A stretch of 64,000 bases of DNA from Fibrobacter sp. Lineage in GTDB: Bacteria > Fibrobacterota > Fibrobacteria > Fibrobacterales > Fibrobacteraceae. The stretch is taken from contig NZ_JAFWOM010000011.1 of the NCBI RefSeq assembly GCF_017545445.1, positions 41,591-105,590 on the forward strand, written 5' to 3'. Every line of letters begins with the position of its first letter. Position 1 is the first letter of the stretch. Below are positions 35,216 through 47,100 of the stretch, in pieces. The notes beneath the pieces were generated by a model. That model was not told the DNA's origin, made no database searches, and saw nothing but the letters and a program-made list of their open reading frames with translations. The translations under genes and the position numbers were made by a program.

Positions 35216-36610
35216 ATGAACAAACGTATCGCCTTTTTGCCTTTGATTTGTGTTATGTTGCTCGCGGTTTTTGTCCCGAGCTGTTTTGCAAATGAACCTT
35301 CTTTGCAAGGAACTCTCGTTGACCCTCGCGATGGTCATAATTACAAGACTGTGAAAATCGGCGAACAGACGTGGATGGCCGAGAACCTGAATTATGAAAT
35401 GGAAAATACCTACTGCTATGAAAATCTTGACAGCAATTGCGTTAAATATGGTCGTCTTTATGCGTTGTCTTCAGCGAAAGAAGCATGTCCTGCGGGCTGG
35501 CGTGTGCCGACACAAGTGGAATGGAGTGTCTTGATTAATTTTGCTGGCGGACCGTTATTGGCAGGCGAAAAACTTAAATCAAAAGAGGGTTGGCTTAATG
35601 GCGGCAATGGTTCCGATGAATTGAATTTCTCGGCATATCCTGCTGGAATCAAGTTGGACGAAAATTTTAACTCAGGATCCGAAAATGGGGCTTACAGCGG
35701 AATGAGGCGTAATACCGCTTTTTGGAGTACTGGAGCTGAAAAATTTTGGAGAGCTGGGGTTGATAATTATGGCTTGTATTTGTACTACTATAATGATAGA
35801 GCTTCTTTAGTTCGCGAACCCAAGAAGAAATATGAAGGGCAATCAGAAAATTGGCTTTCTATACGGTGCATTAAGGACGATTCTCCGACATCCAATAGTT
35901 CTTCAGTCCAGAAGAATTCGCCTTCTGTTTTTACGCATCCAATTATTCCGGTTATTAGGTCTGCTCGCGATACTCTTGGAGATAGCCTTCTTATCGACTC
36001 TCGTGATGGACAAGCTTATAAAGTTGTGACTATTGGCGAACAAACTTGGATGGCCGAAAACTTGAACTATGAAACGGAAAATAGTACCTGCTATAAGCGT
36101 CAGGCAATGAACTGCTTTAAATATGGTCGTGTTTATACAAGGTCGGATGCTCTAAAGGCATGCCCTGCGGGGTATCATTTGCCAACAATGGCGGAATGGA
36201 AATCTTTGATTACCACAGTGGGTGGGCCAGAAGCTGCAAAGACTCTTATGTCCAAAAAGTGGGATGCATTGCTAAATATAGATGATTCAACGGATAAATA
36301 TGGTTTTTCTGTAATCGCCCCATATTTGAATTTGGAAGTGTATTTTTGGAGCGCTTCAGAAAAAAATGATTCCAATACGTATCACATGACCTTTCGGTGT
36401 GAAATCCATGAAACTTCATATATGAAAACAAATTTTTGTTTCAAATGGCGGGCTTGTTTTGAAAAAGATGAGTATGTTGATTTGGATCAGCACGTTAATT
36501 TTTTCCCAGTTCGCTGTGTCAAGGGCGAAATTTCAAATGTTGTTGATCCTTTAGATATAGAAGATTCTACAAAATTAGACGCTTTTATATGCAGGGATGC
36601 GGATAGGTAA
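35216..36610 (+). CDS. FISUMP repeat protein 9 (two units, possibly truncated tail)
   Basis: 464 residues from ATG 35216 (MNKRIAFLPLICVMLLAVF), two codons after another ATG. The signal ends VPSCFA, which fits either a lipobox (Cys) or a signal-peptidase-I site. Units start near residues 35 and 259, both short-loop; the linker between them contains a PSVFTHPIIPVI stretch. After the last PVRCVKG comes a tail of about 30 residues ending CRDADR and a TAA. The same frame stays open for 27 more codons beyond that TAA (to 36694), encoding Asp/Ser/Pro-rich sequence, so the tail may have been cut short by a point mutation. Confidence 0.85.
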   Translation: MNKRIAFLPLICVMLLAVFVPSCFANEPSLQGTLVDPRDGHNYKTVKIGEQTWMAENLNYEMENTYCYENLDSNCVKYGRLYALSSAKEACPAGWRVPTQVEWSVLINFAGGPLLAGEKLKSKEGWLNGGNGSDELNFSAYPAGIKLDENFNSGSENGAYSGMRRNTAFWSTGAEKFWRAGVDNYGLYLYYYNDRASLVREPKKKYEGQSENWLSIRCIKDDSPTSNSSSVQKNSPSVFTHPIIPVIRSARDTLGDSLLIDSRDGQAYKVVTIGEQTWMAENLNYETENSTCYKRQAMNCFKYGRVYTRSDALKACPAGYHLPTMAEWKSLITTVGGPEAAKTLMSKKWDALLNIDDSTDKYGFSVIAPYLNLEVYFWSASEKNDSNTYHMTFRCEIHETSYMKTNFCFKWRACFEKDEYVDLDQHVNFFPVRCVKGEISNVVDPLDIEDSTKLDAFICRDADR

Positions 36611-36694
36611 GTCTCGGATGACCCTTCCGGATATCCTTCAGGGGAGCCTGATACTTCTTGTGATGTTTTGGGAGATTTAGATTGCCAAGATTAG
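36611..36694 (+). other. In-frame open extension after the stop of FISUMP protein 9
   Basis: Directly after the TAA at 36608-36610 the same frame runs for 27 codons to a TAG at 36692-36694. It encodes pieces such as SDDPSGYPSGEPDTS and CDVLGDLDCQD, low-complexity and similar in style to linkers in exported proteins. It is either the lost end of protein 9 or a chance open stretch; no start codon of its own is seen. Confidence 0.4.
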
Positions 36695-36701
36695 GTGCTT
36701 T

Positions 36702-39680
36702 ATGAATAAACTGTTCTATTTGCTTTTGTTTGTTCTTTTTATGACGGTCGCCGTACTTGTGGCGTGTGGTGGTTCACGAAGAATGCCTGTTGAAAAAATT
36801 GTTGGACAAATTACTGATGATCGTGATGGTCGGATATACAAGACCGTGCAAATTGGTTCGCAGACTTGGATGGCAGAAAACCTCAATTACAGAGATCCAG
36901 ATAGCTATTGCTATGGCGATAGTGTAAATTCCTGTGATAAATACGGTCGTCTCTATGGATGGGGTTCGGCGAAGGAATCGTGTCCTAGTGGCTGGCGTTT
37001 GCCTACATTATCGGAATGGGATTCTCTTTTTGCTGTTGTTGGAGCCGATTCTGCGGGCGATGTTCTTAAATCGTCGTTTGGATGGTTTAGTGGCGCGAAT
37101 GGCTTTGATGAGTTCGGATTTTCTGTACTCCCGGCAGGAACCCTCTTGTCCAAGAGTAAGAGTCTAAGTGAGTTTTATGATGAAGGTCGAAGATCTTTTT
37201 TCTGGAGCTATACGGAACAATATTCCGATAGTGCCTATGCAAAGGCTTTTCTTTATAATGCACGCAATGTCGGGCAGGTTGTTTTCCCCAAAGATTCTTG
37301 GATTTCAGTCCGTTGTATTAAGGGAAATGCTTTGATTGTGGATAAAAAGAAAATGATAGAGGCTGAGCCGATTATAGATTCTCGTGATGGGAATACTTAC
37401 AAGACTGTAAAAATTGGTTCGCAGATTTGGATGGCTGAAAATTTGAGGCTCAAAACGGATGGCAGTTCGTGCTCCAATAAATATGACAGCACTTCCTGTA
37501 CAAAATTCGGTCGTATTTATTCTTGGGCTGATGCGATGGACGAATCTGGGATTTTTTCAGCAAATGGCAAGGGATGCACGAAAGGAAAAAATTGCATCCC
37601 GACATATCCGGTGCGAGGACTTTGTCCTGTTGGTTACCATTTGCCAACGCAAATCGAATGGAATGTCTTGATTTCTACAGTGGGAGGGAAAGATATTGCT
37701 GGCAAGGTTCTTAAGTCAGTGAATGGCTGGCGTGAACCCATGTTGAATTTTGATGAGTATGGTTTTTCGGTATTACCGGTGGGGTCAAGTTTTTGGAGTT
37801 CTACAGAGCATGGGTATGACATGTCCTTTAGTGTTTTGTTCCGTGGAGATTCAGATGGTGCTGATTTGCGTATATCCGATAAGGAACAAGGCTACATTCG
37901 TTGTGTGAATGATGGGAGTGGTTTGGACTTGAACAAAGCGGATGATTCAAGGCAAAATGTTGAGAAAAAGGTTTCTGATGCAATGTTGGATTCGCACGTT
38001 CTTGTGGATTCCCGTGACGGACAAATTTATAAGACTAAAACTATTGGAAAGCATACTTGGATGGCAGAAAACCTAAATTATGAAATGGAATATAGCCGAT
38101 GCCGTAATGATTACGCCAGTAATTGCCTTAAGTATGGGCGATATTATTCGTGGAATTCCGCAAAAAAGGCTTGTCCAGTGGGTTGGCACTTGCCATCGGA
38201 AGTAGAATGGGTTGATTATATCGCTACATTAGGAGAAAATATCTCAGATGAAAAACTTGGTAAAGAAGCATTTTTTTGGAGTTCCACTAAGGTTGTTGGA
38301 AATTATATGCTTGCTTTGTATTGGCGTACAAAGAGTGGAATTTCCTTAATCAACTTAGAAAATGAAGATGAGCTAAATGTTCGTTGTGTGAAAGATGAGT
38401 CTAGACAGGAAAGTGTTGACTCGTCTTCTTCGAATAGCGTACAAAATATTATAACGGATGAACGGGATGGACAATCTTACAAAATCGTGAAAATAGGCGA
38501 ACAAACTTGGATGGCCGAAAATCTACGCTATGAATCTGAGCATAGTTTCTGTAATGAAAATGATCCTGTAAGTTGTTCTAAATATGGCCGCCTTTATCAT
38601 CGGGATGTGGCAGATAGGGCTTGTCCAGTGGGTTGGCATTTGCCCAATGAATCGGAGTGGCGAACGCTTTTTGCAACTGTGGGTGGGCAAACTGTAGCCG
38701 GGAAAAAACTTAAATCGACGCATGATTGGCTTTATTATAAAACAGGAGAATTTCAATATGATAATGGCAATGGAACCGACGATTTCGGTTTTACCGCTCT
38801 TCCGGCAGGGTTGTATGACTTTAATGATTTAATTTATGTGATACTTCCCAATGGAGAACTTGCAGGACCCGATAGTGAGTCTAGAGAGGGACATTATACG
38901 TGCTTTCATGCTGCTATAGATGGAGATTCTTTGGTGGGGGAAATGTGTTTGAATAATTCTAGAGATGTTGCAGAGCTGAATTCTTGGCGTGTTTACTATG
39001 CCATGAGTATCCGTTGCTTAAAGGACGATTCTGGACGCAAAAAAGTCTCAATGAGAAAAGATAAGGGAAAGAAATTTAGATCATTTGTTCCGCCATCAAA
39101 AGTTGTTAAAGGAACGTTTAAGGATTCACGGGATGGGAAAAAGTACAAGACTGTAAAAATCGGCAAACAGACTTGGATGGCCGAGAATTTGAACTTTGAA
39201 ACGCCTAATAGCTATTGTTACCACAATTCTCTGGATAGTTGTTCTAAATATGGTCGATTCTATACCTGGGAAGATGCTATGAACGCTTGTCCTGTGGGCT
39301 TTCATTTGCCGTCGGGATCGGAATGGCTAGACTTGCTCTTTGCTGTCAATGATTCAACTTTTTTAGCCCCAAAATTTAAATCTGTAGGTAAAAAACTTAA
39401 ATCTAAAAAGGGATGGAAACACGCTGATTCTATCCGTGGGAATGGTACGGATGATTATGGCTTTTCTGCACTTCCGGCTGGATATTATTGGAAATCGCCG
39501 TATGCTGGATCATCTATATATAAATTTGTCAATAATGGATTTAGTGCGGCTTTTTGGATGTCAACAGGAGAACTTTTTTATGATATTAGTGTTTTAAAAG
39601 TTTATCATGATAATGATATAGTCCACTATTCATCTTCTTCGGGGGATAACGCCCATTCCGTCCGCTGCGTGAAGGATTGA
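36702..39680 (+). CDS. FISUMP repeat lipoprotein 10 (five units, one shortened)
   Basis: 992 residues, signal MNKLFYLLLFVLFMTVAVLV with lipobox LVAC. Units start near residues 38, 224, 435, 584 and 806. Unit 2 has the long loop GKGCTKGKNCIPTYPVRGLC; unit 3 is only about 150 residues and lacks the GW---GTDDYGFSALP segment, passing from ISDEKLGKEA straight to FFWSST. Unit 4 has an insert with extra Cys before SIRCLKD. The last linker, rich in Lys/Arg (KKVSMRKDKGKKF), ends in PPSKVVKGTFKDSRDG, a junction also found in proteins 5, 6 and 12. Confidence 0.88.
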   Translation: MNKLFYLLLFVLFMTVAVLVACGGSRRMPVEKIVGQITDDRDGRIYKTVQIGSQTWMAENLNYRDPDSYCYGDSVNSCDKYGRLYGWGSAKESCPSGWRLPTLSEWDSLFAVVGADSAGDVLKSSFGWFSGANGFDEFGFSVLPAGTLLSKSKSLSEFYDEGRRSFFWSYTEQYSDSAYAKAFLYNARNVGQVVFPKDSWISVRCIKGNALIVDKKKMIEAEPIIDSRDGNTYKTVKIGSQIWMAENLRLKTDGSSCSNKYDSTSCTKFGRIYSWADAMDESGIFSANGKGCTKGKNCIPTYPVRGLCPVGYHLPTQIEWNVLISTVGGKDIAGKVLKSVNGWREPMLNFDEYGFSVLPVGSSFWSSTEHGYDMSFSVLFRGDSDGADLRISDKEQGYIRCVNDGSGLDLNKADDSRQNVEKKVSDAMLDSHVLVDSRDGQIYKTKTIGKHTWMAENLNYEMEYSRCRNDYASNCLKYGRYYSWNSAKKACPVGWHLPSEVEWVDYIATLGENISDEKLGKEAFFWSSTKVVGNYMLALYWRTKSGISLINLENEDELNVRCVKDESRQESVDSSSSNSVQNIITDERDGQSYKIVKIGEQTWMAENLRYESEHSFCNENDPVSCSKYGRLYHRDVADRACPVGWHLPNESEWRTLFATVGGQTVAGKKLKSTHDWLYYKTGEFQYDNGNGTDDFGFTALPAGLYDFNDLIYVILPNGELAGPDSESREGHYTCFHAAIDGDSLVGEMCLNNSRDVAELNSWRVYYAMSIRCLKDDSGRKKVSMRKDKGKKFRSFVPPSKVVKGTFKDSRDGKKYKTVKIGKQTWMAENLNFETPNSYCYHNSLDSCSKYGRFYTWEDAMNACPVGFHLPSGSEWLDLLFAVNDSTFLAPKFKSVGKKLKSKKGWKHADSIRGNGTDDYGFSALPAGYYWKSPYAGSSIYKFVNNGFSAAFWMSTGELFYDISVLKVYHDNDIVHYSSSSGDNAHSVRCVKD

Positions 39681-39782
39681 TGGGAGTATGCCTAGAGACT
39701 CCCGAAAATTAATTTTTACTAAAAGATTCTTGTGTGACGTTTGATAAATTTGTAGTTATTCTCTTTATAGAGGATGGGAATC

Positions 39783-41171
39783 ATGGGTAAACGAATAGCA
39801 TTGTCGTCTATTGTTTGTTTTTTCGTATTTGCTGCGCTTGTTGCGTGTAGCGGTGCGAAAAAGTCTTTTGCTGATGGCGAAAATGGTTGGCTTAATAGCA
39901 AAATAAATTACGGGTCAGTTAAGGATTCGCGTGATGGTCAGGTGTATAAGACCGTAACAATCGGTTCGCAGACTTGGATGGCTGAGAATTTGAACTACAA
40001 GACGGACGAAAGCTATTGCCGTGGCAATGATTGCTTAAAATTCGGGCGACTTTACTCATGGAAATCTGCGATGGATGCATGCCCGGACGGTTGGAATTTG
40101 CCGACAGACGGTGATTGGATTGCGTTGCTTAATAAGGTGGGCGGGCAAGCAGCTGGTGGCAAATTGCTGAAAGCTACGAAAGATTGGCTTAATCTAGGAA
40201 ATGGCACGGATGATTTTGGATTCTCGGCAATCCCTGCTGGTGTTCGATTTGACAATGGCAAATACAGTGCGGATGGTGCTTATGCTTTTTTCTGGAGTTC
40301 TACGGAGAATCGTGCAGAAAATGCGTATAGCATGAACTTGAGCTATTTCAATGACAGAAGCGACTTGAATGAAGCCGATAAAAAGAACGGCTTTTCTGTC
40401 CGCTGCATTAGGGAAAATCTCAGACGAGAGGGCGACGCAGTCATTCCCGATTCGCTTGCAAATTTTATCACCGATTCCCGTGACGGACAAACTTACAGGA
40501 CCGTGAAAATTGGTTCGCAAATATGGATGGCACAGAACCTTAATTATAAAACCGAAAAAAGTTCTTGCTACGATGATGCGGATAGCAACTGCACCAAGTA
40601 TGGTCGCCTTTACACATGGGCGGATGCAATGGATAGCACGGCGTTTTTTTCTACCAACGGCAAGGGTTGCGGTTATACTCTCGAAGATCGCGACATGTGT
40701 ACTCCGAGATATCCGGTGCGAGGAATTTGCCCTCTTGGATGGCATTTGCCAACGAGTTCAGAATGGAGTGTTTTACTTTCTGTTGTAAGTGAAGGGAAAA
40801 TATCGGATGATCAATTCCCAAGAGCCGGTAAAAAACTGAAATCAAAAAACGGTTGGACTGCTCCTGAAAAAGAAATAACTTTGTTGTATATGGAAGAAAA
40901 TGGTATTCGACAAGAAGTACATGTGAGAACTCCGGAGGAAATGAAGCGTTTCGTCAATACAGATGATTATGGATTTTCTGTGCTCCCCGGTGGGTTCAAG
41001 GAAAATTATTGGGGATATAAAGAAGGTGGATCAAGAGCGGAATTTTGGACATCTGTACAGAGTAATTCTTCTTTTGTGAAAAATGTTTTCTTTCTTGATT
41101 ACGAGACAACTGCGTTTAATAGTTCTGCAGGGATTGACTATAGTTTGTCTGTCCGTTGCGTGAAGGATTGA
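39783..41171 (+). CDS. FISUMP repeat lipoprotein 11 (two units)
   Basis: 462 residues. I choose ATG 39783 (MGKRIALSSIVCFFVFAALV) over the in-frame ATG at 39774 because an AGAGG ribosome-binding site lies about 9 bases before it and would overlap the earlier ATG. Lipobox LVAC. Units start near residues 46 and 229. Unit 1 has a reduced Cys loop (YCRGNDCLKFG). Unit 2 has the longest loop of the long type (GKGCGYTLEDRDMCTPRYPV) plus a charged insert before TDDYGFSVLPGG. Protein 12 begins 18 bp later. Confidence 0.88.
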   Translation: MGKRIALSSIVCFFVFAALVACSGAKKSFADGENGWLNSKINYGSVKDSRDGQVYKTVTIGSQTWMAENLNYKTDESYCRGNDCLKFGRLYSWKSAMDACPDGWNLPTDGDWIALLNKVGGQAAGGKLLKATKDWLNLGNGTDDFGFSAIPAGVRFDNGKYSADGAYAFFWSSTENRAENAYSMNLSYFNDRSDLNEADKKNGFSVRCIRENLRREGDAVIPDSLANFITDSRDGQTYRTVKIGSQIWMAQNLNYKTEKSSCYDDADSNCTKYGRLYTWADAMDSTAFFSTNGKGCGYTLEDRDMCTPRYPVRGICPLGWHLPTSSEWSVLLSVVSEGKISDDQFPRAGKKLKSKNGWTAPEKEITLLYMEENGIRQEVHVRTPEEMKRFVNTDDYGFSVLPGGFKENYWGYKEGGSRAEFWTSVQSNSSFVKNVFFLDYETTAFNSSAGIDYSLSVRCVKD

Positions 41172-41189
41172 CCGTATTGGGGAGTGAAA

Positions 41190-44100
41190 ATGAATAAGCG
41201 TATTCTTGTAATGTCTTTGATTTGCTTTGTGTTGTTCGCTTTGCTTGTTTCGTGTGGTGATTCCAGAAACGCTGTTTCGGATAGCAATAAGGTGGTTGCT
41301 GTTGCCAAAGGGACTTTTACGGATTCCCGTGATGGTCAGATTTATAAAACGGTGACTGTCGGCAAGCATCTCTGGATGGCCGAAAACCTTAACTATGAAA
41401 CGCAAGATAGCTACTGCTATGGCAATGATGAGGTGGGTTGCGTTAAATATGGACGACTCTATTCTTTGAAAGCGGCAAAAAAGGCTTGTCCTGAGAATTG
41501 GCGGTTGCCCACTTCCATTGATTGGCACTTGCTCATTTATTGGGTGGGTGGTGAGGCTATTGCCGGTAAAATGCTCAAGTCTTCGGATAGCTGGCTTGCT
41601 GATGGAAATGGATCGGATGATTACGGATTCTCGGTGCTCCCTTCGGGCGTGCGGTACAAAGATGGCGACTATAGCATTGATGGTCGTTATGCGTTTTTCT
41701 GGAGTTCAACGGAATTGTATCAGTATGCCGCGTATAGCGTGGGGTTCAATTATTACAATGATGAAGCCTCTTTGGCGGTTGCTGAGGATCAGTGGTTTGC
41801 TGTCCGTTGTGTTCGCGAGGTTGAAGATTCTGTGCCGCAACAAGATAATTTATCTTCATCGTCGGAGTCTGTCGAAATGCTTTCTGCGAGTTCTTCTTCT
41901 CCCACAAAAATACAGAGCGGTTCTCGAATCGATGGGAATTGGCTTACTGATTTACGCGACAATCAGGTTTACAAAATTGTGAAGATTGGTACCCAAACTT
42001 GGATGGCCGAAAACTTGAATTACGAGACGGCAAATAGTTCTTGCAATTTGAAAACGTGTGCCGAATCAGGACGTTTTTACACATGGGATGCTGCGGTGAA
42101 TGCTTGTCCGGACGGTTGGCATTTGCCGACGTATGGTGAATGGAAAACGTTGATTACTTATGTTGGCGGAGGGGAGGTTGCCGGTAAATTGCTTAGAGGA
42201 AAAGCGAGTGGAATGGGTGGTACAAGAATGTACGGCCCGTTTACGGAGTTTTTTAAAGTTAATGGTACGGATGAGTTCGGTTTTTTGGCTTTGTCGCCTA
42301 ACTATTGGAGTTCTTCTGAGGACGATAGTTTAAGTGCTTATCACATAAATATGCCGTCTGATGACGGCTCGGCTAGTATGAATCGGACTCCAAAATCTAA
42401 TATAATGAGGGTCCGCTGCCTTATGGGAAATATTCAACGCGAGACTCGGCTCGGCAAGCTGGCTGACCAAAACAAGAGCGTTGTCATTCCTGGTTCCAGT
42501 TCTTTCGTCATTCCAGCTTCTAGTTCTTCCGTCATTCCGGCCACCAAGCCGGAATCTCGTCATTCTTTTATGACCGATTCCCGTGACGGGAAAACTTACA
42601 AGACTGTAACTATAGGCTCTCAGACGTGGATGGCTGAAAATCTGAAATATGAATCAGAAAACACTTATTGTTATGACAACGATACGATTAACTGTTCTAA
42701 ATATGGACTGCTTTATGGGTGGTCTGTTGCAAAAAAAGTTTGCCCGATGGGTTGGCATTTACCGACATTAGATGAATGGGACGAACTGCTCGTGACGGCT
42801 GGAGGGTTGCTCGCTGCTGATATTGCGCTGAGATCGAAGACAACGGATTGGCTTGATAGCGGAATACGTACAGACGAATTTGGATTCTCTGCGCTTCCTG
42901 GCGGTTTCAAGGATGCAGACAAGTATAAGAAATCTGGATATTGTGCTGATTTCTGGACTTCTACGGATTGTGCTCCCGAACAAAAATGCATGCGACCAAA
43001 TTTTTGGACTTCTGGGGAGTGTGCTTCCAAAAGAAAATGTATGCGGACAATTTCCCTTCTCAAAGGCAAAGTTGATCGTTATCATAGTCTTGAAAACGAT
43101 GCTTCGTCTATCCGTTGCCTTAAGGATACCCCTAGACAAAAGAAACACGTTGTCAAGAGTCGTGTCAAAGATGCTCTTGTAGATTCTCGTGACGGACAAG
43201 CTTACAGGACTGTAAAAATCGGTTCCAAGACTTGGATGGCCGAAAATTTGAACTATAAAAAGGAGGGTAGTTTTTGTTATCGTAATGACGAAGACTATTG
43301 TTCCCTTTATGGCCGACTTTACAAAAGGGGGGCTGCATCTGGTGCATGTCCTGTAGGTTGGCATATGCCTTCGATTAAGGAATGGGAAGAATTGTTTGTG
43401 ACGATTGGTAATCGACAAGTTGCAGCTAAGGTGCTTAGGTCTCAAATGGGGTGGCGCAATAGTGTGGCTGGCACGGATGAGTTTGGTTTTTCTGCGTTGC
43501 CGGCTGGTTATGGTAAAGCCGATGGATGGGTTGAAAATGCGGGCTTAGGAGCTTATTGGTGGAGTTCTACAAGAGAAGAATATAACAGTGACCGTAATGA
43601 AACGGTTGCTTTAAAAAATGATACTTTAGAATGGGATTACATGTCTGACGAAAATCGGTTGTCGATCCGTTGTGTAAAAGATGATACTCTTGATGTTGTT
43701 CGTAAAGTTGTGAAAGCTAAACCTCTCAAGGATTCTCGCGATGGACATACCTATAAAACCGTTCAAATTGGTTCGCTGGTTTGGATGGCCGAAAATCTAA
43801 ACTACAAAACCGAAAATAGTACTTGTCATGGTGATAGTGTCGAAACCTGCTCGAAATATGGCCGTTTTTACACATGGAATGAAGCCGTTGATTGTGAAGA
43901 TAAATGGATGGACGAAGATGGTGATGGTTGGGGATATACAAAATGGTGTGCTTTGAAAGATCCTGTTCAAGGTGTATGCCCTGATGGCTGGCACATGCCT
44001 TCGCTAAGAGAATGGGCAAACTTGATTTATGCGGTGGGTGGGGAATATGTTGCTAATAATGCGCTTAGGTCAAAGAAAGGTTGGTTTGGTGAAAATAATG

Positions 44101-47100
44101 GTACAGATGATTTTGGCTTTTCGGCAATTCCTGTAGTTTATAACAAGTCATATAATGGTGAATTTTACGAAAAGAATAATGATGCGAATTTTTGGAGTTC
44201 TACTGATTATGAGGGGGAAAAGGAAGCGTATCGTTTCGGGCTTCCAAGTGACGGTTTTTATCGCGCCTTAAATTCGTATAGAGATTCTTATATACATATT
44301 TCAAATAAGGTGAATTTATCTAAAGCGCGCAAAAGCGAGCGGTTGTCTGTTCGTTGTGTCAAAGATTATTATGCAAGTCGCGAAAAAACGGTTGCACCGG
44401 CCCCTGTGTCATCTTCATCTAGTGCCTCTCAGTTATACGTCGATGTAACTTTAGTTGACCCTCGTGATGGGCATACTTATAATACTGTTACCATTGGCCG
44501 TCAGACATGGATGGCCCAAAACCTCAACTATGAAGTGAAAAATAGCAGTTGCGTTGGGGACAGTGCTGAAAATTGTGCTAAATACGGTCGCTACTATTCT
44601 TGGCTCCTTGCGAAAGAAGTATGCCCTGATGGTTGGCGTATGCCCATGCAAGAGGATTGGGATACTTTGTTTGTTGCTGTTGGCGGTAAAAATGTTGCAG
44701 GTAAGGCGCTCCGGTCTCAGACGGGGTGGTTTGGAAATGGCAATGGTGAGGATGCTTATGGTTTCTCGGCCATCCCTATTCGTGTTGCGGACAAGGACGG
44801 GGCTGAGTCCCTTTATGGAAACCCTTGGATGACGAAGGAAGGCAGAAATGCATTCTTCTGGACTTTTACAGAACAAGATAAAGATAAGGCTTATGCCGTA
44901 TATACGCTTTATTATACCGATAGTGCCTCTTATGGAATTATTGAAAAGAAAAGTGAGTTCCCGATTCGCTGCATCAAAGGTGAACTAGCGGATGGTAGCA
45001 AGAAAAAGATGATAAAAGCGGAACCGCTAACTGATTCCCGTGACGGGCAAACTTACAAGACTGTTGAAATTGGTACTCAGACGTGGATGGCCGAAAATTT
45101 GAACTACAAGACGGGTAGCAGTTTCTGTTTCAATAATGCCGATAGCAATTGCGTAAAATATGGCCGTTATTACAATTGGGTGACGGCGATGGATGGGGAG
45201 GGTGTTTGCCCTGCAGGTTGGCACTTGCCTTCGCTTGTTGAATGGAACGTGTTGATTTATGCGTTGGGCGGAAACGATTCGGCGGGTAAGGCTCTAAAAT
45301 CGGTTCCCGGTTGGAATAGTGTTATTTTGGGCTCGGATGATTATGGATTCTCGGCTCTCCCTGCGGGTAATTTTTCTATAGATGATAAGGGCGATCGGGA
45401 ATTTAAAAACGAGGATTACTCTTGGCGTTCATCGAATTATCGGTTCGCTAATTACTGGAGTTCTACGGAGTACGATGACAAACGCGCTTATGGCATGAGT
45501 TTGTATGGCTATGATAATCATGTGAATTTGGGCACCGATGATAAAATGCGTTCTGGTAAAAGCATCCGTTGCGTAAAAGATGATAAGAAATTCAATAAGA
45601 TAATTGCAAAAGATGAAAGTCGCGAAAAACGTCTGCCGTTTTTCCCTGATTCTATGAATTTACTTGTGGATTCCCGTGATGGACAAGTTTACAAGATCGT
45701 TTCTATCGGTTCTCAAACCTGGATGGCTGAAAATTTGAACTTCAAAAGCGAATCAAGCGGTTGCGAGTCTAGCTTTGCAAGCAATTGTGCAAAATACGGT
45801 CGTCACTATTCATGGGCTTCTGCAATGGATAGCGCCGGTACTTATTCTAAGGACGGTGAAGGGTGTGGCTATAAGTCGTCATGTATCCCGACGAAAACTG
45901 TTCAAGGTCTTTGCCCTGACGGATGGCATTTACCGACAAGTGATGAATGGATTACACTTTTGGGAACTTTGAAAAAACAGCCTTCTTTAAAATCGGATTT
46001 TGTTTATACCGATAACCATCGTTACGGGAATACCGATCGGCTGCGTTTGTGGAGTTCTACGCAGGATGACGGATACAAGGCTCATGGCGTGGTATTCAAT
46101 GACGAAAGGCAAAAGGATAATGTTACTAAATACGAGAAGAATCATTCGTATGGAATCCGTTGTGTCAAGAATGATTTACCGAAAGAATCTGCGATAAGGG
46201 ATTCTATGGTCGATTCTCGTGACGGACAAATTTACAAGACTGTGACTATAGGCTCTCAAACTTGGATGGCCGAAAATATGAACTTCAAAACGGAGAACAG
46301 TTTTTGTAATGATAATAATCCGGCCAGTTGCAATTCAGAAGGTCGTCTTTACAAATGGAATGCGCTGAAGGAAGTTTGCCCTGCGGGTTGGCACTTGCCA
46401 ACAGACGCTGAATGGGATACTCTGTTTACGGCTGTGGGAGGTTCTTCTGTTGCAGGAAAATTGCTGAGGTCGAAGAGTGGGTGGCATTATTGCGATTCGA
46501 ATTTAGGCTTTTATGGCAATGGTAATGGTACGGATGAATTCGGCTTTTCTGTTCTACCGGTAGGCGCTTTTTACGGAGGTGGCGTTGAGACTTATAAGCC
46601 GGGGTATAAAGCGTGTTTCCATACGGCAGAAAAAGATGATTATTCTATGGAAGTTGAAATGTGTTTTAATTTCTGCAGCGATAGCGTTGAACGGACGGAT
46701 GATTTTACGTATAAAGAAATTAGTGTCCGCTGCGTCAAGGATGATGCTAAACGAAAGGGAAATGGCGATAAACGAAAGAACGCTGCTCATATTGTGCCTC
46801 CATCGAGTGCTATTAAGGGAACGTTTACGGATTCTCGTGATGGGCGAACTTACAAGACTGTAAAGATTGGAAAGCAAACTTGGATGGCTCAAAACCTCAA
46901 TTACAAAACGAAACTTAGTAGATGTTTGGATGATGAGCCTCGCAGGTGTGACGATTTTGGTAGAATTTATCAATGGATTGATGCGCATGGGGCATGCCCT
47001 GTGGGTTGGCATTTGCCGACAGAAAAAGATTGGAATACCTTGATAAATGCGGTGGGTGATTCTGCGACGGCGGCTAGGGCGCTCAAGTCCAAAGAGGGTT

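Noticed and set aside
43900..43950. EF-hand calcium site in FISUMP protein 12
   Set aside because: DEDGDGWGY is suggestive, but the following residues do not give a full EF-hand loop and helices; noted only as a possible metal-binding loop.
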